Assembly (NCBI RefSeq): GCF_018362975.1
Contig: NZ_CP074371.1
Coordinates: 992,001 to 1,056,000, forward strand
DNA: 64,000 bases
Direction: 5' to 3'
Source: Nocardia tengchongensis
Lineage (GTDB): Bacteria; Actinomycetota; Actinomycetes; Mycobacteriales; Mycobacteriaceae
Part shown: piece by piece, positions 1 to 11,027 of the stretch
Layout of the letters: each line of letters opens with the position of its first letter
Position numbering within the stretch: position 1 is the stretch's first letter
Notes under the pieces: model-generated
Told to the model about the DNA's origin: nothing
Databases searched by the model: none
What the model saw: only the letters and a program-made list of their open reading frames with translations
Program-made: the position numbers and the translations under genes

Positions 1-1104
1 ATCGTCCTCCAGTTTCTGGGGCACCGCGACCTTCACCGTGACCAGCAGGTCACCGGCGGCTCCGTCGCGCTTGGGCACACCGCGCCCGCGCACCCGGAGC
101 GTGCGGCCGTCTGCGGTGCCCGGCGGCACCTTGACGCCCACCCGGCCGTCCAGCGTCGGCACCGACACCGTGGTGCCCAGCACCAGTTCGGCGTAGGACA
201 CCGGCAGCACCAGGGTCAGGTCGTCGCCATTACGGCCGAAGACCTTGTCCTGGCTGACGTGCACGGTGACGTACAGGTCGCCCGGAGGCGCGCCACGCAG
301 GCCCGCCTCACCCTGACCGGCCAGCCGGATCCGCTGCCCGTCGCGCACGCCCGGGGGAATGCGTACGGTGATGGTGCGGGTCCGGTTCTGGATGCCCGAG
401 CCACGACAGTCGACGCACGGGTCGTCGATGATCGACCCGGTGCCCCGGCAGTCCTCGCACGGCTCGCTGAAGCCGAACGCGCCCTGGTTGCGGCTGACGA
501 CGCCGGAACCGTTGCAGTGCGGGCAGACTCGCGGGCTGGTGCCCGGCTTGGCGCCACTGCCGTGGCAGGTGGTGCAGGCGGCCGGACTGGTCATCCGCAG
601 CGGGACGGTCACGCCCTGGGCGGCCTCGCGGAAGCCGAGGGTCGTCTCGGTCTCCACGTCGGAACCGCGCCGCGGACGCGACGACGCCCGGGTGCCACCC
701 CGATTGAACAATCCGCCCAGCAGGTCACCCAGGCCGCCGTCCGCGCCGCCCGCGCCACCGGCGCCGGCCCCGAAGATGTCACCCAGGTTGAACTCGCCAC
801 CGGAGAACCCGCCGCCGGGCTGACCGTAGCCACCCCCGGGCGGGAACCCGCCGCGGCCGAAACCGCCGCCCGCGAACAACTTCCGGGCCTCGTCGTACTC
901 CTTGCGCTTCTCCGGATCCGACAGCACGGCATTCGCCTCGCTGACGGCCTTGAACCGCTCCTCGGCCTGGCTGTCCCCGGGGTTCTTGTCCGGGTGCAGG
1001 TCACGGGCCAGCCGGCGGTAGGCCTTCTTGATCTCGTCCTGGGTGGCGCCGGAGGAAACACCCAGATCCTTGTAGAAGTCCTTCTCGAGCCATTCTCGAT
1101 TCAC
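1..1104 (-). CDS. dnaJ: Chaperone protein DnaJ (C-terminus cut by window edge)
   Basis: Hsp40 co-chaperone that delivers clients to DnaK and stimulates its ATPase. The 368 visible residues begin at a GTG ([16 protein letters not shown]) preceded by an AGGAGG ribosome binding site. They carry the J-domain with its HPD motif ([12 protein letters not shown]), a Gly/Phe-rich linker, four CxxCxGxG zinc-finger repeats (for example CHGSG, CNGSG, CRGTG and CRGSG types) and most of the C-terminal peptide-binding region. The reading frame is open at the left edge, so roughly the last 20-30 residues are missing. It is the third gene of the dnaK-grpE-dnaJ operon; in actinobacteria hspR usually follows and would lie outside this window. 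Confidence 0.97.
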   Translation of the reverse strand, partial: MNREWLEKDFYKDLGVSSGATQDEIKKAYRRLARDLHPDKNPGDSQAEERFKAVSEANAVLSDPEKRKEYDEARKLFAGGGFGRGGFPPGGGYGQPGGGFSGGEFNLGDIFGAGAGGAGGADGGLGDLLGGLFNRGGTRASSRPRRGSDVETETTLGFREAAQGVTVPLRMTSPAACTTCHGSGAKPGTSPRVCPHCNGSGVVSRNQGAFGFSEPCEDCRGTGSIIDDPCVDCRGSGIQNRTRTITVRIPPGVRDGQRIRLAGQGEAGLRGAPPGDLYVTVHVSQDKVFGRNGDDLTLVLPVSYAELVLGTTVSVPTLDGRVGVKVPPGTADGRTLRVRGRGVPKRDGAAGDLLVTVKVAVPQKLEDD

Positions 1105-1158
1105 CGGGCATCTCCTCCTTTCTGTGTTGTCGAGAACGCGGGGTGCGTCCGATTGCTG

Positions 1159-1763
1159 TTAATCAGTGCCAGCGGCATCGGTGCCAGCGTTCTGCGAATC
1201 CGGCTGCGCCGCAGCCAGGTCCGCCACACCGTCGGTGACGCCGACCAGCGCGTGCCGCAGCACGCGATCGCCGAAGCGGTAGCCCTTGCGCATCACCATG
1301 CCGAGCACGGGATCCGCGCCGCTGCCCTCGTGCTGCACGGCCTCGTGCAGGGTCGGGTCGAAAGGCTCACCTTCCGAACCGAATTCCTCGAGACCCTGCT
1401 TCTGCAGGGCGGTGACCAGCTTGTCCGCGACCGACTTGAGCGGGCCGTTGTCGAGGTCACCGTGCGCGCGAGCGCGATCCAGATCGTCCAGCACGGGCAG
1501 CAATTCGCTGACCACCGCGGCCTTGGCGGTGTCGATGGTGACCTTGCGGTCCCGCTCGACCCGGCGACGGTAGTTGGCGTACTCCGCCGTCAGACGCTGC
1601 AGATCGGAAGTGCGCTCGGCCAGTTCGGCCGTGATCGCGTCGGCGAGGGCGTCCTCGCTGACCTCGGGAGTCCCCTCGGCCCCCGCGGCCGCGGCGGTAT
1701 CCGCCGCGGCCTCGAAGACCTCACCCGTGGCCGGATCGACCATGTTGTCCGGGTTCTGGTTCG

Positions 1764-1767
<4 letters not shown>
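1159..1767 (-). CDS. grpE: Nucleotide exchange factor GrpE
   Basis: Exchanges ADP for ATP on DnaK and so resets the Hsp70 cycle. The protein has 202 residues: an acidic, Ala-rich N-terminus, a long coiled-coil segment (around [20 protein letters not shown]) and the C-terminal beta domain with the conserved stretch LHEAVQHEG and [14 protein letters not shown]. The GTG start overlaps the dnaK stop codon in a GTGA arrangement, which indicates translational coupling. dnaJ follows after a gap of about 54 bp. Confidence 0.97.
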
Positions 1768-3602
<1,835 letters not shown>

Positions 3603-3658
3603 GGTGATTCCTCCTACGTTGACGAACATGAGTGCCGACAGCACTACATCTCAGTAAC

Positions 3659-3679
3659 ACTGAGCGTGGTCGACTCAAT
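3659..3679 (-). promoter_or_regulatory. HAIR-like HspR operator, dnaK-proximal copy
   Basis: On the dnaK strand this reads ATTGAGT-N7-GCTCAGT. The published HAIR consensus is CTTGAGT-N7-ACTCAAG, so the spacing is exact and the TGAG/CTCA cores are kept. It lies 57 bp upstream of the dnaK start, where it would overlap the promoter. Known biology: HspR binds HAIR with DnaK as co-repressor. Confidence 0.8.
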
Positions 3680-3712
3680 CCTGCACCCGCATCCGGCGGT
3701 GTGCAACTTGAA

Positions 3713-3733
3713 CTTGAGTCCAACTCGCTCAAC
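3713..3733 (-). promoter_or_regulatory. HAIR-like HspR operator, distal copy
   Basis: On the dnaK strand this reads GTTGAGC-N7-ACTCAAG; the right arm is identical to the consensus and the spacer is exactly 7 bp. It sits 54 bp upstream of the first HAIR copy. Two HAIR copies in one dnaK promoter suggest cooperative HspR binding. Confidence 0.82.
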
Positions 3734-3826
3734 CTTGCTGACCTGTCCCAACCGGAGACGCACGTCATCTATTCCGCGAGCCGAAAAAAAATTCTCGGTG
3801 GATTCCGATGGATCAGCCGAGCCGGT

Positions 3827-4601
3827 TCAGCTGGGCGGATTGATCCGGATCGGCTCACCGGTGGCGGTGACCATGAAGTAGCCGCTCTTGGGACCGTCGG
3901 CGACGTACACGGTCACCGTCGGACCGCCGTCCTTGCCGTGCGCGATGATGACGTGGCTGATCCGGCCGTTCGGGACGCCCGCCGACCGCGGGGCCCCCGC
4001 GAGCAGGCCCGCGATCTTCTTCAGATCCAGGACCGACAGGTCGATGATATCGGTGCCCGGCGACCGGGGAACATCGCCGGTGGTGCGGAAACTGCCGTCG
4101 TAGCGGTAGTACCCGTCGCGCGCCGCGGCCGGGTCGTCCGGCCGCCGCTCGATCACCACATAGGTGGGGAACAGGGTGATCTCGTCGGCCTTGGTGTCGC
4201 CGAAGTGGTCCTTTGTAGGCCTCGACGAAACTGGCCAGGCCCTGACCCGTGGTCGGGTCCGGCAGGTCCGGTTTCGGCGCGGCGACCCGGGACACGCAGC
4301 CCGCGAACGCGCCCAGCAGGGCCGCGGCCAGCACGATCGCGGCCGCGACCTTCCAGCGGGTGGACGGGCCGCGCCGGCGCGGCCGCACCACCGGCGAATT
4401 CACCAGGTTGGCCGGGATCTGGAGGTCCTCCAGCACCGCGTCGAGTTCGCCGAAGGTCTTGGCCGCCAGGGCTTTCGCGGTCCGATCGGCGTGTTCGCCG
4501 TCGGTGAGCTCGCCCGCCACGTGGGCGGAGTCGAGCAGGGTGCAGGCGTCCACGCGATCGGTGTCGCGGGCGCGCAGTCCGTGGGAGCGTGCATCGGCCA
4601 T
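3827..4601 (-). pseudogene. DUF1707 membrane protein, split by one apparent base insertion
   Basis: The N-terminal DUF1707 domain (MADARSHGLRARDTDRVDAC onward) is followed by an Arg-rich linker, one membrane segment (about residues 82-101, AAIVLAAALLGAFAG) and an extracellular domain. The frame breaks near 4209-4216, where TAC AAA GGA CCA should read TAC AAG GAC CAC. After removing one base the frame continues as DHFGDTKADEITLFPTYVVI, which matches YRAKFGDALVDELDLYPGYAVV of the neighbouring paralogue. The downstream frame runs to the TGA at 3827. The exactness of the repair favours an indel error or a very recent mutation. It starts 8 bp after the stop of the upstream paralogue, so the two form an operon. 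DUF1707 proteins are common in actinobacteria; their role is not established. Confidence 0.75.
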
Positions 4602-4609
4602 GGTCTCGC

Positions 4610-5680
4610 CTATCCCCCGAACGCCACGGTGCGCGTGATCCGGCCGTCGAGGGTCGCCTCGACGAAACCGGATTCATTGGCCTGGTTGCCCACGTAGATG
4701 CGGACCACCGGCCCGGCGCCGCTGCCCCCGATATCGAGGTAGTTGACGGCGCCCTGCTCGACCTTGGTGAGGGCGGGAGCCTGCGCCGCGAGCGCCGCGA
4801 CAGCCGTCGGGTTCAAGGCGGTGAGGTCGACGGACGGCGTTTTCGGGTCCCGGGTCTGGGGTTGGTCGGTCTGCTCGAAGCCGCCGAAGTAGTTGTAGTG
4901 CACCTTCCGGTTGGGCTGCGGCGCGCGGGTCACCACCGCGTACCCCGGGTACAGATCGAGCTCGTCGACCAGAGCGTCACCGAACTTGGCGCGGTAGACG
5001 TCGCGGAAGTAGGAAATGCCCTCGGCCTCGGTGAGTTTCGGGCGGGGCAGCACCAGCGGCTGGATGATGCCCAGGTCCACCGCGGGCGGTCCGGCGGGCG
5101 GGGTGGCCGGGCGGGCGACGGCCACGAAGGTGCCCACCGCCACCGCGATGCTCAGCGCCGCGACGCCCGCGGCGAGCCAGTTCTCCCGCCGCGAGGTGGG
5201 CGGGACCGGGTCGGGCCGGGCGTCGGCGGGCCGCTGCAGATCGTCGGTGAGCTGGGCCAGCTCACCCAAAGTGCGTGCCTCACCGGCGAGTTCGGTGAGG
5301 GTACGGTGATCGGCGGTGCTGAGCTGGCCGTCGGCGAGGCCGGCGTCGAGCAGGGTGCAGGCGGCCTGCCGGTCGGTATCGCGGGCCCGGGTGCCGGACG
5401 GGTAGCCGCCGGCGCCGCGCCGCCGCGGCCGCAGGCCGGTCGGGGTGAGGTCGGCGGTCTTGGCGCTGGGTTGCAGGTCCGCGGTGAGCCGTTGCAGTTC
5501 GCCGAGCGTCTGGGCGCTCTGCGCACGCTCGGAGCGCTGGTGATACTCCTCGACCGCGAGCTCGCCCTCCTCGAAGGCGGCGTCCAGCAGCGTGCGCGCG
5601 TTGACGCGGTCGATGTCCCGCGCCCGCATGCGCCCGGTGGCGGGCGAATCCCCGGCCGATCCGGACGATTTCGAGCTCAC
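4610..5680 (-). CDS. Membrane protein with two DUF1707 domains
   Basis: 356 residues from a GTG start. Two DUF1707 copies are visible, around residues 18-70 (MRARDIDRVNARTLLDAAFE) and 96-150 (TRARDTDRQAACTLLDAGLA), each followed by a TLGELQ/TLGELA segment. One transmembrane helix follows near residues 168-190 (WLAAGVAALSIAVAVGTFVA), then an extracellular domain of about 160 residues that resembles the same domain in the downstream paralogue. Tandem duplication of the N-terminal domain is the notable feature. Function unknown; probably a single-pass envelope protein. Confidence 0.85.
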   Translation of the reverse strand: MSSKSSGSAGDSPATGRMRARDIDRVNARTLLDAAFEEGELAVEEYHQRSERAQSAQTLGELQRLTADLQPSAKTADLTPTGLRPRRRGAGGYPSGTRARDTDRQAACTLLDAGLADGQLSTADHRTLTELAGEARTLGELAQLTDDLQRPADARPDPVPPTSRRENWLAAGVAALSIAVAVGTFVAVARPATPPAGPPAVDLGIIQPLVLPRPKLTEAEGISYFRDVYRAKFGDALVDELDLYPGYAVVTRAPQPNRKVHYNYFGGFEQTDQPQTRDPKTPSVDLTALNPTAVAALAAQAPALTKVEQGAVNYLDIGGSGAGPVVRIYVGNQANESGFVEATLDGRITRTVAFGG

Positions 5681-5743
5681 GCGGGGATCGTAGACGGATT
5701 CCGGTCTTGTCGCGCGCCTTCTTTCACGCTCGGGGGGTGTGAC

Positions 5744-6382
5744 CTATCGGATTCCCACGTCATCTTTCAGGCCGTGCTCCAGCGTGACGCGGACCAGGGC
5801 CGCGGCCAGCTCGGCGACGTGACCGGGCCGAGCGAGGGCGGCGAGCGCCGACGGATCGGCCGGCAGGCCCAGTTCGCTCGCGCCGCGGCGGGCCCGCTCA
5901 TCGAAATAGGGGCGAATCCAGGTCCAGGTGTCCTGCACCTCGCGCAGGAAGATATCCGCGCCGACGGGACCGATGCCCGCGAAGCGCTGGAGCAGCCGGG
6001 CCAGCTCGGCGGGGTCGCGGCCCGATTCGGTTGCGAGCCCGCGCATATCACCGCGCCAGTCCTCGATCAGCTGGGCGGCGTTGGCGATCAGGCGGGTCGC
6101 GGTGGATTCGTCGTAGCGGACGTAGTGGGCGCGGCCGAGCGCGGCGACCAGGTCCGACCATTCGGCCTCGGCCACGCGGTGCGGGGTGGTGTAGCCGGCG
6201 GCGAGGAGTTCGCGGGCGGCGGCCACCGCGATGCGGGCCGAGATGCGGGTGCTGAGCAGCTGGGCCAGGATCAGCAGCTGGTAGAGCGGCGCGGGCTTGT
6301 CGACGAGGCGGATTCCGGCGTCTGCGGCGTAGCCGGACCCGGCCCGGTCCAGCAACGCGCGCACCGTGTCCTGCTCGTTCAT
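5744..6382 (-). CDS. HhH-GPD superfamily protein (endonuclease III-like)
   Basis: 212 residues starting at MNEQDTVRALLDRAG; the longer upstream extension in this frame is low-complexity and was rejected. The fold is suggested by LAQLLSTRISARIAVAAARE near the N-terminus and the helix-hairpin-helix FAGIGPVGADIFLREVQ around residue 136. Family members are base-excision DNA glycosylases. Here the lysine of the endonuclease III signature (LPGVGRKTA) is replaced by valine (AGIGPVGA), and no iron-sulfur cluster cysteine loop is present. It is therefore not a classical bifunctional glycosylase/lyase. Divergently transcribed from the F420-type oxidoreductase gene. Confidence 0.75.
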   Translation of the reverse strand: MNEQDTVRALLDRAGSGYAADAGIRLVDKPAPLYQLLILAQLLSTRISARIAVAAARELLAAGYTTPHRVAEAEWSDLVAALGRAHYVRYDESTATRLIANAAQLIEDWRGDMRGLATESGRDPAELARLLQRFAGIGPVGADIFLREVQDTWTWIRPYFDERARRGASELGLPADPSALAALARPGHVAELAAALVRVTLEHGLKDDVGIR

Positions 6383-6581
6383 CGACCCCGGCCTCCTCTT
6401 GCCGTCGGCAATACCAGTGTCTCTCCGCCGGCAATACCCGCGTTCCGCCCCGAGACGTACACACCGGCCGAGGTGCGGCGCAGACACGCCCGGGATGCGT
6501 GTAGACGCCCGAAATGCCGGGGTTGCGCCCGGCCGCCCACGAAGATCAGAAGCATCGATTTCCGCTGGTAGAGGAGGTCCG

Positions 6582-7472
6582 ATGAAGGCACGGTTCGGTA
6601 TTTCGATACCGCCCGTCGCGTCCGCGCTGCCCGATGTCATCGACATGGCCCTGGCCGCCGACGCCGAGGGACTCGACCTGGTCGGCATCCAGGACCACCC
6701 CTACAACGCGCAGTTCGGCGACGCCTTCGCGGTGATCGGGGCCTGCCTGGCCGCGACCGGACGGGTCAGCCTCTACCCGGGCGTCGCGAACCTGCCGCTG
6801 CGCACCCCCGCCATGATCGCCAAACAAGCCGCCACCTTCGACCTGCTCAGCGGCGGACGCTTCGAATTGGGTTTGGGCACCGGGGCTTTCGAGAGCGGCG
6901 TGGTCGCCATGGGCGGGCCCGCCCGCAAGGGCCGGTCCGCGCTCATGGCCATCGCCGAAGGCATGGCGATCATCCGGGCCGAATGGCGCACCGGACAACC
7001 GGTTTCGGTGGTGGGCACCGAATACACGGTGCAGGGCATAGACGGCGGGCCCGCGCCCGCCCACCGGATCGAGATCTGGCTCGGCGCCATGGGCCCGCAC
7101 GCCCTCGACCTGATCGGCGCGGCCGCCGACGGATGGGTTGCGCCACTGCCCAATTGGCTGCCGTGGGACCAGTGGCCCGCCAACGCCCGCATCGACGCCG
7201 CGGCCCGCGCCCACGACCGGGACCCGCGTACCATCGCCCGGCTGGCGGCGCTGCCGGGCGTGGTGAGCGACCGGGCGCTGCACCCGGATCCCCACGGCAC
7301 CGACCCGATTCACGGTTCACCCGAGGAATGGGCGGAGATCATCGTGCGACTGGCCCGCGACGCCGGCTTCGACACCTTCGTCTACTGGCCGCCCGGATTC
7401 GACGTCGACCAGGTGCAGCGCTTCGCGCGACTGGTGGTGCCGCTCGCGCGAAAGCTGCTGGACGACCTGTGA
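6582..7472 (+). CDS. LLM-class (F420-type) flavin-dependent oxidoreductase
   Basis: 296-residue luciferase-like monooxygenase family protein, beginning MKARFGISIPPVASALPDVI after a clear GAGGAGG site. Family features are the TIM-barrel N-terminus with GLDLVGIQDHPYN, the SGGRFELGLGTGAF motif, and a C-terminal EEWAEIIVRLARDAGFDTFV helix. Many close actinobacterial relatives use coenzyme F420 rather than FMN, but the cofactor and substrate cannot be read from the sequence. It is followed at once by a convergent SRPBCC gene. Confidence 0.88.
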   Translation: MKARFGISIPPVASALPDVIDMALAADAEGLDLVGIQDHPYNAQFGDAFAVIGACLAATGRVSLYPGVANLPLRTPAMIAKQAATFDLLSGGRFELGLGTGAFESGVVAMGGPARKGRSALMAIAEGMAIIRAEWRTGQPVSVVGTEYTVQGIDGGPAPAHRIEIWLGAMGPHALDLIGAAADGWVAPLPNWLPWDQWPANARIDAAARAHDRDPRTIARLAALPGVVSDRALHPDPHGTDPIHGSPEEWAEIIVRLARDAGFDTFVYWPPGFDVDQVQRFARLVVPLARKLLDDL

Positions 7473-7473
7473 T

Positions 7474-7954
7474 TCAACCGCGCGCGGCCGCGGCCTCCGC
7501 CTCGATCTGGCCCGGGAACTCGCTGGGCTGGCCGACGCCGGTGGTGACCAGGTCGCGCAGGCTCTCGGTGATGTAGAAGGTCCAGGCCGGGGAACAGGCC
7601 GAGTAGCACTCGTAGTCGGGCACCAGGCCCACGTGGGTGAAGGTGAGTTCGGTGCCGCCGTCGGTGGCGGCGATGTCGAAGCGGATCTCGGTGTTCACCC
7701 ATTCGGTCTGGTCCTGGATGAAGGTCATGTGGTTCTCCTGCACCACCCACACCACCCGCTGGTCCGGCACCACCTCGTCAGTTCGATCTCGCTGCGGTGC
7801 ACCCCGGGCGCCTCGAAGACGAAGCGGTCGCCCTGCCGCTCGGTGCCGCCGCGGATGCCGGGCGACCACCACCCGCGGGCGTTCAGGACGGCCGCGAAGA
7901 CTTCGGCGGGGTCTGGTCCACGGTGATGCTCGTGGTGAAGTTCTGATCGGTCAT
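7474..7954 (-). pseudogene. SRPBCC/AHSA1-type START-like protein, split by two apparent base deletions
   Basis: Begins MTDQNFTTSITVDQTP, then changes frame to AEVFAAVLNARGWWSPGIRG, and again to DEVVPDQRVVWVVQENHM, continuing to a normal end. Single-base losses near 7905-7912 and 7778-7784 explain both changes and restore an ordinary protein of about 160 residues. The motif VxxxPxxVFxAVxxxRxWW is typical of the AHSA1/SRPBCC ligand-binding fold. It is divergent from an HxlR regulator, a common pairing. Two independent indels in so short a gene could mean real decay, but both lie in G/C-rich runs typical of sequencing errors. Confidence 0.72.
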
Positions 7955-8040
7955 AGCAGTTCCCAGCTCTTTCTGACGGACACGGCAAGGGTCGGAGTTG
8001 GCTGTCTCGCGAGAACTTACTTTCATCACGATAGCGACGT

Positions 8041-8059
8041 TGCTTGCATCACACAAGCA
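8041..8059. promoter_or_regulatory. Inverted repeat in the SRPBCC/HxlR divergent promoter
   Basis: TGCTTG and CAAGCA are perfect 6-bp arms separated by 7 bp, ending 19 bp before the HxlR start. Position and symmetry suit an HxlR operator; this is inference from context. Confidence 0.45.
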
Positions 8060-8077
8060 GAGAAGTACCCTGGAGAC

Positions 8078-8560
8078 ATGTTGGGACGCATGTACGACGG
8101 GGAGGTGTGCTCGGCGGCGCGCACACTGGAGCTGGTGGGCGAGCGCTGGAGCCTGCTGATCGTGCGCAATGCCATGTTCGCCGGCATGACCCGGTTCACC
8201 GAGTTCCAGCGCGCGCTCGGCATCGCGCCGAACATCCTCACCAAACGGCTCGCCGAATTCGTCGAGGCCGGAATCTTCGAGCAGCGCGCCGGCACCGCCG
8301 GCGGGCACCCCGAATATCTGCTCACCGCCAAGGGACTCGACCTGAAGCCGGTCATCCTCGCGCTCACCGCCTGGGGCGACCGCTGGGCCGCGCCGGACGG
8401 CCCGCCGGTCACCTACCGGCACACCGGTTGCGGCGGGAAAGTCGGTGCGCGCCTGGAATGTTCGGACTGCGACGCCATCCCCGGCCTGCCGGACGTGACG
8501 GCCGAACTCGCGCCGTGGGCGTACGAACGCAAATACGGGGCCTCCGCGTCACTCCAGTAG
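8078..8560 (+). CDS. HxlR-family transcriptional regulator
   Basis: 160 residues. The winged-helix HxlR signature is clear: C-S-AARTLELVGERWSLLIVR, then TRFTEFQRALGIAPNILTKR and a wing ending in HPEYLLTAKG. The C-terminal extension has four cysteines (TGCGG and CSDCD), a possible zinc site. The ATG at 8078 gives the usual N-terminus with a cysteine near residue 11. It likely senses a reactive small molecule and controls itself and the divergent SRPBCC gene. Its 3' end overlaps the convergent sigma factor gene by 12 bp. Confidence 0.88.
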   Translation: MLGRMYDGEVCSAARTLELVGERWSLLIVRNAMFAGMTRFTEFQRALGIAPNILTKRLAEFVEAGIFEQRAGTAGGHPEYLLTAKGLDLKPVILALTAWGDRWAAPDGPPVTYRHTGCGGKVGARLECSDCDAIPGLPDVTAELAPWAYERKYGASASLQ

Positions 8561-9394
8561 CGGGAACCGGCCCGAACGCAGCAGCCCGGCGATGGCCTCC
8601 ATCTTCGCCTGCGGCGCGGCGTAATCCGGGTGCGCGCCCAGCACGGCCGCGGCGTCGTGCAACCGGATCATCTGCCGCTCGGCCTCGGCCACGCCGCGCC
8701 CGCCCGGCGTGATCGGATGCGCGGCGAAGGCCGGGCGGCGCGGATCCACCCGCCCCAGTTCGACCGCCTTCTCCACCCGCCGCGAGCACCGGCAGAAGGC
8801 TTCGGGATTGGCCAGTCCGCAGGTCGACTGTAGGAAGTTCCCGAGTCGTTTCTTGGCCCGCTCCACCCGTTTCCGGTACGCGGCGGGCGTCGCGCCGACG
8901 ATCCAGGCGGCCTCCTCCGAACTGACCTCGAAGACGTCGGAGAGCACATAGGCAACGCGTTCGTCGCGGCCCAGGCACTGCAGCATGGCCTGACTGCAAT
9001 TGAGCCGGACCTCGTGGGTGAGCAGCGTGGCTTCCGGACCGCGATAGTCCTCCTCCGCCAAACCGTCCCGCAGCCCCTCGCCGAACTGGTCCAGGCTCAG
9101 CTGCTGCGCCTCCTGCGGCGTCTGCCGTTTCAGGTTCAGCAGGTAGTTGACGCCGATGCGGTACGCCCAGGTGGTGAGCTTGGCCTCGCCGCGCCAGCTC
9201 GCCAGATTGCCGACCGTGCGCAGCAGGATCTCCTGGGTGGCGTCCTCGGCGTCGGCGGGCCGCCACACCATGCGCAGCGCCAGCCGGTAGATCGGATCCT
9301 GCAGCAGCCGAACCACATCCGCGACCGCGGCCCGATCGCCGCCGACGGCCCGCGCGACGAGATCGCGCTCGTCGATCTCCGATCCGGTGTCCAT
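8549..9394 (-). CDS. ECF-type RNA polymerase sigma factor
   Basis: 281 residues. Region 2 is well preserved (YRLALRMVWRPADAEDATQE, then TVGNLASWRGEAKLTTWAYR). Region 4 is recognisable (GRDERVAYVLSDVFEVSSEE, AAWIVGATPAAYRKRVERAK). A C-terminal extension of about 95 residues, longer than in a minimal ECF factor, includes CGLANPEAFCRCSRRV, a possible metal-binding patch. No anti-sigma gene is adjacent, so the extension may do the regulating, as in ECF groups with C-terminal domains (inference). Confidence 0.85.
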   Translation of the reverse strand: MDTGSEIDERDLVARAVGGDRAAVADVVRLLQDPIYRLALRMVWRPADAEDATQEILLRTVGNLASWRGEAKLTTWAYRIGVNYLLNLKRQTPQEAQQLSLDQFGEGLRDGLAEEDYRGPEATLLTHEVRLNCSQAMLQCLGRDERVAYVLSDVFEVSSEEAAWIVGATPAAYRKRVERAKKRLGNFLQSTCGLANPEAFCRCSRRVEKAVELGRVDPRRPAFAAHPITPGGRGVAEAERQMIRLHDAAAVLGAHPDYAAPQAKMEAIAGLLRSGRFPLLE

Positions 9395-9446
9395 ACCGCC
9401 AGCATAGGGACCGGGTCCGACATCGCGGGGCCGTCAGCGGGACCGC

Positions 9447-10330
9447 TCAGGCGACGGCCGGCGTGGTGAGCAGCGCGTGCCGGCGCAGCCAGTCCGCGAC
9501 CGCCCGGCCGATGGCGTCGGGCTGATCCTCCGGGCAGTGATGCCCGGCCGGGCCGATATTCGCCAGCTCGGCCGACGCGAAGGTCCGCATCGCCCAGTCC
9601 ATCGCCTCCGGGGAGCCGAGGCCGACACCGTCCTGGACGTGCATGACCAGCTTGGGCACCGCCGGGCTGGCGGCCATCCAGGCGTCGTAGTTCTCGATGA
9701 TGGCGACCACGTCGGCGGGCTCGCCTTCGAGCGGGAACTCCCTGGGCCACACCAGCATCGGCTTGCGCGACTCCGGGGTCGGGTATGGCGCGCGGTAGGC
9801 GTCGAGGGCCTCGGGAGTCAGGGTGCGGGTGGAGTTGGGAAGGTTGAATTCGATGAACATATTGCGTTCCAGCACCATCTCCTCGCCCTCGGGGGAACGG
9901 AAGCGGCGGAACAGTTCCGCGCCCTGCGGCGGCATCTCCGACCAGGTCATCGGCCGCAGGAAGGTCTCCACCACGGCGATGCCGCGCACCCGTCCGGGAT
10001 GCCGTGCGGCCCAGTCCATTCCGAGCGCGCCGCCCCAGTCGTGGCCGACGATCACGACCTGCTCCAGGCCCAGCGCCTCGAACCAGGCGTCCAGGTAGCG
10101 GGCGTGATCGACGAAGCGGTAGTCGCTGTCGGGCTTGCCGGAGGCGCCCATGCCGATGAGATCCGGTGCCAGGACCCGGTCTCGCCGCTCACGTGCGGGA
10201 TGACGTTGCGCCAGATGTAGGACGAGGTGGGGTTGCCGTGCAGGAAGACGACGGGGAGCTCCCCGCCGGCGTGCGTGGCGCCGGTGTCGGTGTAGTTGAT
10301 GAACGAGTCCAGCACGTCGATGGTGGCCAT
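9447..10330 (-). pseudogene. Haloalkane dehalogenase-like alpha/beta hydrolase, split by one apparent base deletion
   Basis: Closely resembles Rhodococcus DhaA. The N-terminal part has [20 protein letters not shown] (oxyanion/halide Asn), then the frame shifts near 10178-10184, where one missing base separates SGET from [17 protein letters not shown]. The second part has the nucleophile motif GHDWGGALG, the acid VVETFLRPMTW (DhaA uses Glu here) and the histidine in GPAGHHCPEDQPDAIG. All catalytic positions of haloalkane dehalogenases are therefore present once the frame is repaired. Such enzymes hydrolyse carbon-halogen bonds to alcohols. Start [13 protein letters not shown] has an AAGGAC site. 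A MarR/efflux pair lies next to it. Confidence 0.78.
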
Positions 10331-10398
10331 CGTGGTGTCCTTCCGGGTGAGTTGCCTACACCTGGTTGGACACGCGCCGGGACGGCTTGTGACCGGAC

Positions 10399-10944
10399 TC
10401 AGCTGTGACCTGGGTCATACATCGGCATGGCGCCCGGGTCCAGCGTGAGGCCCGGATGGACGCCCGGGGTCAGGCCGGTGCCGATGGCGATGCGCTGCAG
10501 CATGGCGAGCATCCGCGGCCGGTCCTCGGGCTCCAGCGGGGCGAGCAGTTCGGCGTTCAAGCGATCGGCGAGTTCGGCCGCACGGGCGATGGCCTCGCGG
10601 CCGGCGGGCAGCAGGTGCACGGCGTGGGCGCGGCGGTCGGCGGGGTGCCGGCGCCGCTCGACCAGGCCCCGCTTCTCCAAGGCGTCGATCAGGCTGACCA
10701 TGACGTTGCGATGGATCCCGAGCATGTCGCACAGCTGCTGCTGCGTCCGCCCGTCGTTGGCCTCCAGCAGGCGCAGCGTGCCGTATTGCGGCGGCTTGAT
10801 CCCCAGCGGCGCGAGTAGCTGGTCGAACCGGTATGCGGAGTGAGATCCCAACTGCCCCAACAGAAATGCGGCACTTTCGAACAGCGGGGAGTTCTTGGGA
10901 TCAGCGTCGGTCACCCGTACAGCGTACAGCAACGCCCAAGCCAT
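10399..10944 (-). CDS. MarR-family transcriptional regulator
   Basis: 181 residues from the ATG at 10944; an in-frame GTG at 10914 ([10 protein letters not shown]) is a possible alternative start. The MarR winged helix is clear: [40 protein letters not shown], and the wing [20 protein letters not shown] with its conserved DRR. It is divergent from a DHA2 efflux gene, and an inverted repeat lies between them. The likely role is drug- or phenolic-responsive repression of the pump. Confidence 0.88.
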   Translation of the reverse strand: MAWALLYAVRVTDADPKNSPLFESAAFLLGQLGSHSAYRFDQLLAPLGIKPPQYGTLRLLEANDGRTQQQLCDMLGIHRNVMVSLIDALEKRGLVERRRHPADRRAHAVHLLPAGREAIARAAELADRLNAELLAPLEPEDRPRMLAMLQRIAIGTGLTPGVHPGLTLDPGAMPMYDPGHS

Positions 10945-10966
10945 GATTGCCCTATTGCTTGATAAT

Positions 10967-10991
10967 CACTTCAGGTGCATAGTTTGAAGTG
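10967..10991. promoter_or_regulatory. Inverted repeat between MarR and efflux genes
   Basis: CACTTCA and TGAAGTG form perfect 7-bp arms with an 11-bp spacer, centred in the divergent promoter region and ending 36 bp before the efflux start. Candidate MarR operator by position; inference only. Confidence 0.5.
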
Positions 10992-11027
10992 GACCTCCAC
11001 CCCACACCGAATCGAAGAGAGTTCGCA

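Noticed and set aside
3603..3644. Upstream N-terminal extension of DnaK from an earlier in-frame ATG
   Set aside because: It adds 14 residues before the universal [10 protein letters not shown] start and lacks a ribosome binding site, while the downstream ATG has AGGAGG.
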